Shown: one piece after another, positions 1-8,560 of the stretch
Numbering within the stretch: position 1 is the stretch's first letter
Layout: the number at the start of each line of letters is the position of its first letter
NCBI RefSeq assembly: GCF_017873395.1
Contig: NZ_JAGGKC010000031.1
Span: 1 to 48,060, forward strand
Direction: 5' to 3'
Origin: Youngiibacter multivorans
Lineage (GTDB): Bacteria > Bacillota > Clostridia > Clostridiales > Clostridiaceae
Length of the DNA: 48,060 nucleotides
The notes under the pieces: generated by a model
What the model was told of the DNA's origin: nothing
The model's database searches: none
The model's input: the letters and a program-made list of their open reading frames with translations, nothing else
Translations under genes and position numbers: made by a program

Positions 1-240
1 CTGTCTAAAAAACCATGTACATCAAAGAAATCCCAGATTCCTAAATTAGTGGAATTCTATTTGGCAAAGTGGAAGTTGCTTTTTCAATTAACCACATGCG
101 ACTATTTATTTGTGATAACGTTTTATTGTTCGGGGAATCCGAGTGGGGATATATAGCATCCCTATCATGTTTCTCAGTATTCTGGCTTTTTTGCGGCAAT
201 TTCATGTAATAGTTTCGGAGAATGATTTTGCTGATAATGG

Positions 241-269
241 TATAACTTTCTTACGGACTTTTAGGTCCG
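241..269 (+). promoter_or_regulatory. possible extended -10 promoter and 5'-UTR hairpin
   Basis: TGGTATAAC at 238-246 resembles an extended -10 element, and a short hairpin (CGGAC 254-258 / GTCCG 265-269) lies just before the AAGGAG of the lipoprotein gene. No good -35 is visible. Bases 1-237 hold no gene I can support. Confidence 0.3.
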
Positions 270-292
270 GATATAAAAGGAGACTGATTAAG

Positions 293-829
293 ATGACACG
301 AAACAAAAAAATAATGGCTGCAAGCCTTGCATTAATGCTCGGAACATTCGCACTTGCAGGATGTACGACGGGTGAAGCTGTAGGGGTTACAGGGGATTCG
401 GCAGTAGCGGCAGAGGAGCAGGCACCAGCTGAGGAAAAAGTGGAAGATGCAACAAGCTCAGCCACGAAAAAGTCTGATGAAAGCGAAGATGCTGTGAGCT
501 CGGCAACCGGAGGAAAAGAAAATCCCAGTGAGAAGGGTCCTAAGGGTGAACGTGGAGCAAGACCAGAGGTAGAAAATACAACAGAACAGACAATACCGGA
601 CAAGACATTCACACTTGAAGAGTTGTCTCAGTTTGACGGCAAGAACGGAGCAGCGGCATATATCGCAATAGATGAGGTAGTTTACGATGTGACAGATGCA
701 GACGGATGGACTGAGGGAGAGCATGAGGGTTATTCTGCAGGGCAAGACCTTACAGAAGCCTTCGAATCATCGCCTCATAAGGACTCGATCCTCAATGGTC
801 TTGAGATAATGGGAAAGCTGGCAGAATAA
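293..829 (+). CDS. lipoprotein with C-terminal cytochrome b5-like domain
   Basis: Predicted secreted lipoprotein of 178 residues. The ATG at 293 is chosen because AAAGGAG lies about 10 bases upstream and a type II signal peptide follows directly: basic MTRNKK, a hydrophobic stretch and the lipobox LAGC. An Ala/Glu/Ser/Lys-rich low-complexity linker (about residues 30-100) leads to a domain of about 75 residues. That domain has the pattern FTLEELSQFDGKNG, AYIAIDEVVYDVT and two histidines (in EHEG and SPHK), as in bacterial cytochrome b5-like heme/steroid-binding domains. Heme binding is inferred; with two His residues it is possible. The gene stands alone and ends in a hairpin. Partners and physiological role are unknown. 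Confidence 0.75.
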   Translation: MTRNKKIMAASLALMLGTFALAGCTTGEAVGVTGDSAVAAEEQAPAEEKVEDATSSATKKSDESEDAVSSATGGKENPSEKGPKGERGARPEVENTTEQTIPDKTFTLEELSQFDGKNGAAAYIAIDEVVYDVTDADGWTEGEHEGYSAGQDLTEAFESSPHKDSILNGLEIMGKLAE

Positions 830-849
830 CTCAATATCAGATTTTTTAT

Positions 850-878
850 AAGGCGGAGCCGCATAAGGTCTCCGCCTT
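850..878 (+). terminator. hairpin terminator after the lipoprotein gene
   Basis: A 9-bp stem AAGGCGGAG / CTCCGCCTT with an 11-base loop starts 21 bases after the stop. The U-tract is weak (TTTA). Confidence 0.6.
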
Positions 879-931
879 TAATAGCTATTTATATGTAGTA
901 TAAAAAACTGTGTAAAATAGTTGCTGATATT

Positions 932-961
932 ATTGACTTGATTGGTCAATGGGTGTAGTCT
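932..961 (+). promoter_or_regulatory. tetR promoter with overlapping palindromic operator
   Basis: ATTGAC (932-937) and GTCAAT (945-950) form an inverted repeat with a 7-base centre. It overlaps a candidate -35 TTGACT (933-938); 17 bases further is a weak -10 TAGTCT (956-961). The site sits 50 bases before the tetR start, which suggests autorepression of the regulator-exporter operon. Confidence 0.5.
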
Positions 962-998
962 GAAGCTGTAATAGGAAATCAGTCTGGAAGGAGGAGCA

Positions 999-1640
999 AT
1001 GTATACGAATTTTGAAAAGCTTGATGAAAGCAAAAAGGAGAGGATATTGAACGCAGCGCTAGCTGAGTTCGCCAGGAACGGCTACAGGAAAGCCTCCACA
1101 AATGAGATAGTAAAGGAGGCTGGAATATCAAAAGGAATTCTCTTTCATTATTTCAAGGATAAGCTGAACCTGTACAGATATCTCTACGACTATGCAATCA
1201 GGACTCTGATGAATGACCTGTACGGAAAGCTTACATCAGACAGTTCTGACTTTATCGAGAGGATCATGGAAATAACCAGGGCCAAGGGACAGATGGTGCT
1301 CAAGCATCCAGAGCTATTCAGGTTCATAGAGACGGCTTATCTTGATGATGCGGATGAAGCCAGGTCATATATGGACGAAAGGACTGCCTTGCTTCTGAAG
1401 GAAGGACAGGAGAAAATGCTGAGGGGTATAGATATGTCTAAGTTCAAGGATGGGATTGACATACCAATGGCCATGCAGATAATAACCTGGACATTCGATG
1501 GCTATGGCAGGACTGCTTTCACAAAGGCGAAGGCTGAGGGTGCTGATATAGACTATCAGAAAATCTTCAGAGAGAGCGAGGAATACCTTAAGCTTCTAAA
1601 AAAAATGCTATACAAGGATGACGGAGGTAATAGGCAATGA
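999..1640 (+). CDS. TetR/AcrR family transcriptional regulator
   Basis: A 213-residue one-component repressor. The N-terminal TetR helix-turn-helix spans about residues 12-58 (AALAEFARNGYRKASTNEIV, then AGISKGILFHYFKDK), followed by an all-helical ligand-binding/dimer domain. AAGGAGGAG lies just before the ATG. Its stop overlaps the start of the ABC ATPase gene (ATGA), so it is the first gene of a four-gene exporter operon. It most likely represses that operon through the inverted repeat upstream. The inducer is unknown; the linked exporter suggests an antimicrobial or amphiphilic compound. Confidence 0.85.
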   Translation: MYTNFEKLDESKKERILNAALAEFARNGYRKASTNEIVKEAGISKGILFHYFKDKLNLYRYLYDYAIRTLMNDLYGKLTSDSSDFIERIMEITRAKGQMVLKHPELFRFIETAYLDDADEARSYMDERTALLLKEGQEKMLRGIDMSKFKDGIDIPMAMQIITWTFDGYGRTAFTKAKAEGADIDYQKIFRESEEYLKLLKKMLYKDDGGNRQ

Positions 1641-2527
1641 GTGTAATAGTACTGGAAAAGCTTACCAAATATTATGGGAAGACAAGGGGAATTGAGGACC
1701 TTACCTTTGATGTTAAGGAAGGAGAGATTTTTGGGTTCATCGGACCAAATGGAGCTGGAAAATCGACAACTATAAGGACTCTTCTGAGCCTGATCAGGCC
1801 GACATCAGGAAAGGCAACCATATTCGGGATGGATATCGTGAAGGATGCTCCTGAAATTGCAAAGAATGTAGGGTATCTCCCATCTGAAGTTTTTTACTAT
1901 GACAACATGAAGGTTAAGGAGCTTCTTAACTATTCTGCATCATTCTACAAGAAGGATTGCTCAAAGAGGATCAAGGAGCTTTCTGAGGTAATGGACCTTG
2001 ACCTTGACAGGAAGATTGAAGACCTCTCATTCGGAAACAAAAAAAAGGTAGGAATCGTACAGGGTCTGCTTCATGAACCGAAGCTTATACTTCTGGATGA
2101 GCCTACAAGTGGTCTGGATCCTCTGATGCAGAAGAAATTCTTTGACCTGCTTGAGGAAGAGAACAAGAAGGGGGCTACGGTCCTGTTTTCATCGCATATA
2201 CTCGGAGAAGTACAGAAGCTGTGCCACAGGGTCGCGATCATTAAGGATGGCAGGATAATAAGGCTTGACAACATTGAGAACCTAAGGGGAGAGACCTACA
2301 AGAGGTTCAATATCGAGACCGAAGACAAGCTTTACAATGGACTGCTTAATCTCCCAGGTGTGGATGATGTCATAAAGGATGAAAAGTCAGCAAGCTTCCT
2401 GTACAAGGGAGACATCAACCTGGTGATGAAGGAACTTTCAGGACTGAAGCTTAAGAACATCCTCATCGAAGAACCGAGCCTTGAAGAGGTGTTCATGCAC
2501 TACTATGAAAAGGGTGATGAGTCATGA
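1637..2527 (+). CDS. ABC transporter ATP-binding protein
   Basis: Cytoplasmic ATPase subunit of an ABC-2 type exporter, 296 residues. Walker A GPNGAGKST is at about residue 36. The signature is LSFGNKKK rather than canonical LSGGQ, and Walker B is LILLDEPTSGLDP, followed by an H-loop (SSHILGEV). The C-terminal 80 residues are the variable extension typical of CcmA/NatA-like exporters. ATGA overlaps at both ends show tight translational coupling with the regulator and the first permease. Substrate cannot be read from the sequence; drug or antimicrobial-peptide export is the usual role of this arrangement. Confidence 0.88.
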   Translation: MSVIVLEKLTKYYGKTRGIEDLTFDVKEGEIFGFIGPNGAGKSTTIRTLLSLIRPTSGKATIFGMDIVKDAPEIAKNVGYLPSEVFYYDNMKVKELLNYSASFYKKDCSKRIKELSEVMDLDLDRKIEDLSFGNKKKVGIVQGLLHEPKLILLDEPTSGLDPLMQKKFFDLLEEENKKGATVLFSSHILGEVQKLCHRVAIIKDGRIIRLDNIENLRGETYKRFNIETEDKLYNGLLNLPGVDDVIKDEKSASFLYKGDINLVMKELSGLKLKNILIEEPSLEEVFMHYYEKGDES

Positions 2528-3321
2528 ACATATACCTGCATGAGATAAAGCAGTACAGGAAATCTGCAATGATATGGACAGTATCAATGGTTGCTGTTCA
2601 ACTTATGTTTCTTAGTCTATTTAGTCAATTCACGGCTGACTCTGAGGCATTCATGAAAATCTTTGAGGGACTGCCGAAGGAGGTCATTTCGGGATTTGCT
2701 TTGGACCTCAAGAATCTTCTGTCCTTCAACGGATATTATGGGTATATCATGACTTTCATACTGCTGTTCATGAGCATCATGGGAATGAACTTGGGTCTTG
2801 CGCTTTTCTCAAGGGAGAACACAGATAAGACAGCAGATTTTCTTATGACAAAGCCTGTTAAGAGAGAAACTGTAGTAGCAGCGAAACTTCTAGCAGGGAT
2901 AACTCTCATAGTAATAGCCAATGCGGTACTGATTACAGAGGTTTTCTTCATAGCCGGAGTTCTTCTGAATGTTGAATTCGACAAGGGCGTATGTCTGCTT
3001 CTCGGTCTTTCAGTTCTTATAACAGAACTTCTGTTCTTTGCCATGGGTGCACTATGGGCAGTCTTCGCAAAGAGGATAAGGTCGGTCATTACCATATCGG
3101 TAAGCATAGTCATGACGTTCTTCATCGCTTCTACCATATCGAGGATAATCGAGGAGGACAAGGTAAAGATACTTCTGCCGTTTAGGTATTTCGAATCAAT
3201 CTACATTCTGCGTGAAAAGAGCTATGAGATGGTGTTTTTCCTGACTTCAATCGCAGCGGCAGCAGTATTTATAGGTCTTTCCTTCCTTGTATTCAAGAGG
3301 AAAGACATCCACGCAGTGTAA
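2524..3321 (+). CDS. ABC-2 type exporter permease, subunit 1
   Basis: Integral membrane protein of 265 residues with about six hydrophobic segments. The N-terminus (MNIYLHEIKQY) is short and cytoplasmic. A conserved cytoplasmic stretch, ENTDKTADFLMTKPVKRETVVAAK, recurs in altered form in the next gene. It starts by ATGA overlap with the ATPase. It probably forms a heterodimeric pore with the following permease. ABC-2 permeases vary greatly in sequence, so the assignment rests on topology, length and position. Confidence 0.8.
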   Translation: MNIYLHEIKQYRKSAMIWTVSMVAVQLMFLSLFSQFTADSEAFMKIFEGLPKEVISGFALDLKNLLSFNGYYGYIMTFILLFMSIMGMNLGLALFSRENTDKTADFLMTKPVKRETVVAAKLLAGITLIVIANAVLITEVFFIAGVLLNVEFDKGVCLLLGLSVLITELLFFAMGALWAVFAKRIRSVITISVSIVMTFFIASTISRIIEEDKVKILLPFRYFESIYILREKSYEMVFFLTSIAAAAVFIGLSFLVFKRKDIHAV

Positions 3322-3335
3322 GGGGGGCAAGGAAA

Positions 3336-4133
3336 ATGAACATATATTTCAAAGAAATGAAGGCCCAGATAAGATCCCTGATCTTCTGGGGTATAGGAAT
3401 ACTCGCAATGACCTTCGGAGGAATGAGCAAATATGGTGCCCTTGAAGTCACAGGACAGGACATCAATGCGATTATGGATGCCATGCCAAAGTTCCTGAAA
3501 CTTCTATTTGGGATGAATGGGCTGGACATAGGTACTCTTGCAGGATATTTCGGTGTCCTGATTTCATATCTCATCCTTATGGCAGCGATTCACGCTGCAA
3601 TGCTTGGCGCAAACATAGTTTCAAAGGAGGAGAATGTAAAGACCTCGGAATTCCTTATGGTCAAGCCAAGATCAAGGACTCAGATAATGGCTTCGAAGAT
3701 ATTTGCAGGTCTTACCGGCCTGATAATATTCAACGCAATGATGTTTGCAATGGCTAAGTTCTCAGTTGATTTTTACTCCAAGGGTGAAAATATTGACAGT
3801 CTTCTTTATGAAATGGCGATTTCAATGTTCCTTATCCAGTGCATTTTTTTCCTCATCGGAACATCAGTAGCATCAGTAGTAAAGAAGCCAAAAGTCTCAA
3901 CAAGTCTTGTAATGTCAATTACGCTTGTATTCTATCTTACGTCAGTCCTTAGCGAGATGGTAGAGCAGGGTGAATTTCTTAGGTACCTGACACCCTTCAG
4001 GTTCTTCTCGGTACCGGAATTCATAGATGGTACAGGACTGAGGATTGAATTTATCATAATCTCTGTAGCAGCGATACTGATACTCAATGTAGTGACTTTC
4101 AGAGGCTTCAACAAGCGTGACCTGTATATATAG
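3336..4133 (+). CDS. ABC-2 type exporter permease, subunit 2
   Basis: Also 265 residues and six hydrophobic segments. It begins MNIYFKEMK and carries EENVKTSEFLMVKPRSRTQIMASK, clearly related to the first permease (shared pattern T-x-x-FLM-x-KP-x-x-R). The two probably arose by tandem duplication and pair as a heterodimer. The gap to the previous gene is 14 bases and contains a GGGGGCAAGG ribosome site. It is the last gene of the exporter operon; no strong terminator follows. Confidence 0.8.
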   Translation: MNIYFKEMKAQIRSLIFWGIGILAMTFGGMSKYGALEVTGQDINAIMDAMPKFLKLLFGMNGLDIGTLAGYFGVLISYLILMAAIHAAMLGANIVSKEENVKTSEFLMVKPRSRTQIMASKIFAGLTGLIIFNAMMFAMAKFSVDFYSKGENIDSLLYEMAISMFLIQCIFFLIGTSVASVVKKPKVSTSLVMSITLVFYLTSVLSEMVEQGEFLRYLTPFRFFSVPEFIDGTGLRIEFIIISVAAILILNVVTFRGFNKRDLYI

Positions 4134-4192
4134 AATTGTTAATTGTTCACAGAATAGAAAAGCAATGGCAATCTCTTTGGCATAAAGAGTTG

Positions 4193-4198
4193 TATAAT
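4193..4198 (+). promoter_or_regulatory. -10 element with preceding hairpin, zinc-ribbon gene
   Basis: TATAAT sits 32 bases before the next start codon. CTCTTT / AAAGAG (4173-4189) forms a hairpin directly upstream. The -35 is poor. Confidence 0.4.
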
Positions 4199-4229
4199 TA
4201 AGGTAAGAAATACTTGAGGAGGGATCGTA

Positions 4230-4427
4230 ATGCTTGAAGCAAAAGAAGGCTACTGCACCACCTGCGAGAGACTGTCTTACTTTTTGCCGGTCGAGGAAGG
4301 CTACCAGTGCCAGAACTGCCAGGCCATAAACACGATGAAGGGGCCTTCTGAACCGGATGAGGCGCCTGATGTCAAAGCGGAGTTATTCGCAGATGTCAAC
4401 GATCCGCCGATAGATGAGATCCTTTAA
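4230..4427 (+). CDS. small zinc-ribbon protein
   Basis: 65 residues. The N-terminal half carries two Cys pairs, C-T-T-C and C-Q-N-C, spaced as in a rubredoxin-like zinc ribbon. The C-terminal half is acidic and probably disordered (PSEPDEAPD onwards). A good GAGGAGGG ribosome site precedes the ATG, and a strong terminator follows, so it is a real single-gene unit. Function is unknown; nucleic-acid or protein contacts are typical of such short ribbons. Confidence 0.7.
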   Translation: MLEAKEGYCTTCERLSYFLPVEEGYQCQNCQAINTMKGPSEPDEAPDVKAELFADVNDPPIDEIL

Positions 4428-4448
4428 TCGATTATAAGAACCAATAAA

Positions 4449-4488
4449 GAAGAATCCCCGCGATATTTTGTAATCGCGGGGATTCTTC
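4449..4488. terminator. bidirectional terminator
   Basis: A 16-bp perfect stem (4449-4464 / 4473-4488, core ATCCCCGCGAT) lies between convergent genes. It has T-rich flanks on the right for plus-strand transcripts and A-rich flanks on the left for minus-strand transcripts. Confidence 0.85.
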
Positions 4489-4541
4489 CTTGTAAAACCT
4501 GTATGGAGGAGTAACTGGTTAAGGCTAATTAGTTGTAAGAG

Positions 4542-5177
4542 TTAGGAATATAGTGAAGCTATCTTCTCCTTGTACCTTCTTGAGACTACTCCAATCAGCC
4601 TACCTATAGAAAGTGATGCGATAATAGTTCCTTCCCTCAATCCGGTTATGTTGCCCATGAATACGAGTGAAAGGATTATGGATGTTGAAACACAGATGAC
4701 ATCGAATATGGATTTCACTTTGGAAAACTCAACATGCCAGTGGTCTGAAATGGTCTTTACAAGTCCATCAGGCGCATTCATTACAACATCGGTAAGCACG
4801 ACAGTATACACGCCGAAAGCAATCAGAACGAGGCTTACCGCCAGCATGGCAAGTCTCACGGGATATATGTCCGTAGCCAGGTTCCTTGTTAGGAACATGC
4901 TCATGTCAGTGAACAAGCCGAAAACATAAGAGAATACGAACTGGAGCAGGTGCCTCAGCTTGAAATCCTTCTTCAGTATAAGAAGCTGAAGGAATATGCA
5001 GAAAGAGTAGAAAGCTGTGGTTGTGAATCCTACGGTCTTACCGGTTATCCTGCTTAGCGTATAAGGTATTGAGCTTACAGGCGATACTCCAAGGCCAGAT
5101 CGAATCGAAAAGGCTATTCCAAATGACAGGACTACGAGTCCCAAAATATATACAATGAATCTTCGAATATTAGGCAT
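4542..5177 (-). CDS. YczE/YitT-like integral membrane protein
   Basis: 211 residues with five or six transmembrane segments. The opening RRFIVYILGLVVLSFGIAFSIRSGLGVSPVSSIPYTLSRITG is characteristic of the YczE/YyaS/YitT-like family (DUF6198). A later GVYTVVLTDVVMNAPDGLVKTIS contains the recurring N-x-P-DG motif. A GGAGTAAC sequence precedes the ATG. It is monocistronic, pointing away from the thiolase promoter region. No transported substrate is established for the family. Confidence 0.75.
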   Translation of the reverse strand: MPNIRRFIVYILGLVVLSFGIAFSIRSGLGVSPVSSIPYTLSRITGKTVGFTTTAFYSFCIFLQLLILKKDFKLRHLLQFVFSYVFGLFTDMSMFLTRNLATDIYPVRLAMLAVSLVLIAFGVYTVVLTDVVMNAPDGLVKTISDHWHVEFSKVKSIFDVICVSTSIILSLVFMGNITGLREGTIIASLSIGRLIGVVSRRYKEKIASLYS

Positions 5178-5289
5178 TGAGAGTTACTCCTTTAAGGGCA
5201 TCGTTTGTTCTTTGCAAAATTGGCAGAGGGCATGACAAGACATGTCGGGTGTCAATCGAATGCGTTACAAACGGCTTACCGTGTAACAA

Positions 5290-6489
5290 TCAGTCTACTT
5301 TGATAACTACTGCCGCTCCGATATCACCTGCAGCACATCCGGTGAAGGCACCATAACCTCCTCCTTGGGCTGCAAGAAGCTCTATAAGCTCGATTATCGA
5401 CCTGCCTGCAGTAGGTCCCTGGGGATGGCCATACACCATGGAGGATCCGCAGTTGTTTATTATCTTCTGGTCGATGCCAAGCATCCTTCCGAGGTTCGCA
5501 TCATTAACTGCGAATGGATTATGTGTCTTCACCTGGCTAAGGTCCCTGACTGAAATCCCTGCGTTCATAAGAGCCTTCTCAAGTGCTGGTGCAGGTGCTG
5601 CAGCCATTCTTCCGGCTCCAATCCTCACGATACCATACGACAGCACCTGGACATTTATGTTCTTGTCGGTGCTGAGCTCTTTAGCCTTATCTTTGTTGGT
5701 GACAATGATTCCGCAATTGCCGTCGGCCGGATGTGTCTGGCTTCCGAAGGTAAGGACTCCGCCTTCCTCCAATGGTTTAAGTCTGGCCAGTTCTTCAGCT
5801 ATAGCAGGCTTTACGCCCTCATCTTCTGAGATGTACTTGAAGTTCTTCTTTCCTTCTTTGAGCTCAACCGGGAACATGTAACGCTTCTGGAATTCCCTGT
5901 CGTTTGCCAGTGCATCAAGATACTGCTGATATCTGAGCAGCGCAATTTCATCACACTCTTCTCTGGTAATGCCGACTTCCTTCGCAATGAGCTCTGCTGT
6001 CTGGTACATTTGCAGTCCTGCTCCCGGTGACGGATCCTTTTTAAAATTGTCCAAGACCACGTTCTCCACGTCAAGGCTGCCTGTCTTTGGATTCGGTGCT
6101 ACAATAATCGGAGTGCTCGAGCATCTGTCGGTGGAGAGGCAGAAAACAGTATCAAAGTTGCCTAGCTCGACATCGTTTGCAGCAAGACCCAAGGTAGTTG
6201 TTGATGTAGCGCAGACCTGATTAAGTGAAATCGCAGGTATTTCCTTCTTCCTGTCAAGGATCACAGCTGCAGCATATGCATGTCCGTAAAAAGACAGGGG
6301 ATTGACGACTGTAGATCCAAAGTAAAGATAGTCCAATACGGTAGGATCTATCTGCTTATCTGCAAACCACCTCTTCGCGGTATCTGCTCCCAGAACAATC
6401 GGGTTTTCGCCCTTAAGTGAACCGTTCCATCTGACAAACGGAGTGGAATAATATCCTCCGTAGGGAATAAATGCTTTAGTGTAAGCCAT
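5290..6489 (-). CDS. thiolase-family acyltransferase with HNPF replacing NEAF
   Basis: 399-residue thiolase-fold enzyme, probably condensing or cleaving acyl-CoAs. The nucleophile is Cys93 (NQVCATSTT), the catalytic His is His355 (GHPQGPTAGR) and the second Cys is Cys385 (GCAAGD). Where classical thiolases have N-E-A-F, this one has H-N-P-F (His323), closer to the H-D-x-F of SCP-x/lipid-transfer thiolases. The start MAYTKAF at 6489 has AAAGGAGG eight bases upstream. A further in-frame ATG at 6531 lies at the predicted transcription start of the sigma-54 promoter and cannot be used with a leader. It is transcribed alone, and its promoter suggests co-regulation with the 12-kb acyl-CoA operon. 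Confidence 0.8.
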   Translation of the reverse strand: MAYTKAFIPYGGYYSTPFVRWNGSLKGENPIVLGADTAKRWFADKQIDPTVLDYLYFGSTVVNPLSFYGHAYAAAVILDRKKEIPAISLNQVCATSTTTLGLAANDVELGNFDTVFCLSTDRCSSTPIIVAPNPKTGSLDVENVVLDNFKKDPSPGAGLQMYQTAELIAKEVGITREECDEIALLRYQQYLDALANDREFQKRYMFPVELKEGKKNFKYISEDEGVKPAIAEELARLKPLEEGGVLTFGSQTHPADGNCGIIVTNKDKAKELSTDKNINVQVLSYGIVRIGAGRMAAAPAPALEKALMNAGISVRDLSQVKTHNPFAVNDANLGRMLGIDQKIINNCGSSMVYGHPQGPTAGRSIIELIELLAAQGGGYGAFTGCAAGDIGAAVVIKVD

Positions 6490-6540
6490 GGGTAAATCCT
6501 CCTTTAATAACAGTCTTGAAAACAACATCAATATTTATAA

Positions 6541-6556
6541 AGCAAGAACAGTGCCA
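6541..6556 (-). promoter_or_regulatory. sigma-54 (-24/-12) promoter of the HNPF thiolase
   Basis: Read on the minus strand: TGGCAC, five bases, TTGCT, an exact match to the TGGCAC-N5-TTGC core. The GC of the -12 element places the start near 6531, about 40 bases before the chosen ATG. Confidence 0.88.
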
Positions 6557-6689
6557 AAATCACAGATGAGTCGTGCTAAGAAAATGATAAAAAAAGGCTG
6601 CTAACTAATACGAAATTCAAATAAGTGCTAAATATCATGCCTGCTAATTTCTAATTCGGAAAGCGTATACACCATTTATAGAGTATCCG

Positions 6690-6744
6690 GAGAAATTTGA
6701 AGGAACAAATTCTCAAATAGTAGAATATTAGTGCATTTTTGCAA
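6690..6744 (-). promoter_or_regulatory. candidate activator-binding region for the HNPF thiolase
   Basis: On the minus strand TTGCAAAAATGC (6733-6744) is followed 14 bases later by ATTTGAGA (6711-6718) and an imperfect inverted repeat (6690-6699 / 6706-6714). The first two motifs recur in the same order before the operon's sigma-54 promoter. The motifs lie 176 and 154 bases from the -24 element, typical for an enhancer site. The rest of 6557-6831 shows nothing else. Confidence 0.55.
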
Positions 6745-6831
6745 TACGAATCTCCAATTCAATCATAAGAAAGATGAACCGTATTGAAGAAAAACACAAA
6801 CCTGGAAGGCTTGTGCTTTAATGAAGTAATC

Positions 6832-8268
6832 CTATTTCACACCGACCTTTTTCTGGATTCCCAGCTCCTGCATCTTCCTGTAAAGCATGCTTCTGTGGAT
6901 TCCTAGTATGTCAGCAATCTCGTTTATTCTCCACTCCTTCTCATTAAGGAGTTTGGTAATGTATTCCTTTTCAACGGCTTTCACGAGTGATTTGAGGTCG
7001 CCGGAATGCTGCGCAACTTTTTCTTGAATCGCGGTGCTGTCCAACACAGGTTCACTGGTTGGTACGGCAATTGTAAGCTCAGCGATATCATTGATGCTGC
7101 CTGGGACTATGACCATCCTTTCTATGAGGTTCCTTAGCTCCCTGATGTTTCCAGGCCAACTGTGGGCTTCAAGAGTCTTCTTCATCTCAGAGGTAAGAGA
7201 AAGCCCGGTATCATATTTCTTGTTGAACTGTGATATGAAATGTTCGGCTATTGGGACTATGTCCTCTATCCTTTCGCGCAATGGAGGAATCTTAACGGGT
7301 ATGACATTAATCCTGTAGTAAAGGTCCTCCCTGAATGAGCCATCCTTGACCTTCAGTGCAAGGTCCTTGTTAGTTGCAACGATCAGACGGACATCAGTCT
7401 TTATAAGGTTAGTTCCACCCAGCCTCTGGACTTCACCGGATTCTATGGTCCTCAGAAGCTTTGTCTGAAGGTTAAGCGGCATGTCGCCAATTTCATCAAG
7501 GAACAAAGTACCGGTGTCAGCCATTTCAAAGAAGCCAGGCTTTCCCTTTGTCAGAGCTCCTGAGAAGGCTCCCTTTTCATAACCGAAGAATTCAGATTCA
7601 AGAAGTTCTGTCGGTATAGCTGCGCAATTTACAGGAATGAAGGGTTCATTGCATCGCTGACTTTCATTGTGTATGAACCTTGAAAGGACTTCCTTTCCGG
7701 TTCCCGATTCTCCCTGAAGATACACAGTACTGTTGGTCCAGGCAACTTTCTCCAGATACGAGAGGATCTCAATCATTGAAGGACTCTCTGCAATTATAGC
7801 ATTCCTGTTCTTGTCCAGACTTCCGATATATTCAATGGCGGATTTATACCTTCTGGATTTTGCTTTTACTGAATTGAGTTCATCAAGGTACTTGTCCATA
7901 AGGCTCTCAACTCGTACATTTGTGACTGTCATTACCATCTTATGATTTTCGTCAAATATTGGGGTGCAGGTTGAAACAACCCTGTTGCCTTCTTTGACAG
8001 TTACAATGCCTGTGGTTCGTTCACCTTTGATAATTGCTTCCATAACAACAGAATGGTCGTAGCGGCCCTCCTTTACGAGGTCATCCACATTTCTTCCAAT
8101 CATTTCACTCTCAGGAAGACCCATATTCTGATATGCTACCGGAGATACATAGGTGACATTTCCCAAGTGATCGGTAACCATAATGCCATCTGAAGAATTG
8201 TTTAGCACATCAATCATCTGGTCGAATGAAATGGTGGTCTTTTTAAATAATCGTTGTGATTCTGCCAT
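6832..8268 (-). CDS. PAS domain sigma-54-dependent transcriptional activator
   Basis: 478-residue enhancer-binding protein. An N-terminal PAS domain (about residues 15-120; SSDGIMVTDHLGNVTYVS) is the likely sensor, and there is no receiver domain. A short helical linker leads to the AAA+ core: Walker A GESGTGKE (186-193), GAFSGA (233-238) where almost all family members have GAFTGA, Walker B LFLDEI (255-260) and R-finger region RTIESGEVQRLGG. A C-terminal Fis-type helix-turn-helix covers about 440-472 (INEIADILGIHRSMLYRKMQ). The gene lies between two sigma-54 promoters that share upstream motifs, so it probably activates both. A ligand related to the 3-hydroxyacid or acyl-CoA pathway is inferred, not shown. 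Confidence 0.9.
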   Translation of the reverse strand: MAESQRLFKKTTISFDQMIDVLNNSSDGIMVTDHLGNVTYVSPVAYQNMGLPESEMIGRNVDDLVKEGRYDHSVVMEAIIKGERTTGIVTVKEGNRVVSTCTPIFDENHKMVMTVTNVRVESLMDKYLDELNSVKAKSRRYKSAIEYIGSLDKNRNAIIAESPSMIEILSYLEKVAWTNSTVYLQGESGTGKEVLSRFIHNESQRCNEPFIPVNCAAIPTELLESEFFGYEKGAFSGALTKGKPGFFEMADTGTLFLDEIGDMPLNLQTKLLRTIESGEVQRLGGTNLIKTDVRLIVATNKDLALKVKDGSFREDLYYRINVIPVKIPPLRERIEDIVPIAEHFISQFNKKYDTGLSLTSEMKKTLEAHSWPGNIRELRNLIERMVIVPGSINDIAELTIAVPTSEPVLDSTAIQEKVAQHSGDLKSLVKAVEKEYITKLLNEKEWRINEIADILGIHRSMLYRKMQELGIQKKVGVK

Positions 8269-8279
8269 GCATGGTCCCC

Positions 8280-8350
8280 CTTGAAAAAATATTCGCCCAA
8301 AGAAATGGTTTTCAAGAAATAATATTACTATAAGATGAAGAATTTGTCAT
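8280..8350 (-). promoter_or_regulatory. sigma-70 promoter and leader repeat of the activator gene
   Basis: On the minus strand ATGACA (8345-8350), 17 bases, TAATAT (8322-8327). Just downstream CTTGAAAA / TTTTCAAG (8280-8287 / 8309-8316) is an 8-bp inverted repeat in the leader. The activator itself would thus be made by the housekeeping polymerase. Confidence 0.6.
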
Positions 8351-8560
8351 GAAATTGTGAAAAAATTGCTGAATTCAGCCTGCTTCATTTCGCTATTTAT
8401 ATCTGAAGTATCGCCTGGTGAATCAGGGAGAAATCTGAATAACCAGATTTAAGATCGATCTGAGCTGAGATATTTGAAAAATTGCAGAACAATTAAGTAC
8501 ATTTAAACATAATAATCGAGGATATGTCCAATATTGAAGTTTAATCGGAAATTTAATCGG

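Noticed and set aside
6490..6531. Longer N-terminus for the minus-strand thiolase
   Set aside because: The extra ATG coincides with the predicted transcription start, and the AAAGGAGG site serves the ATG at 6489.
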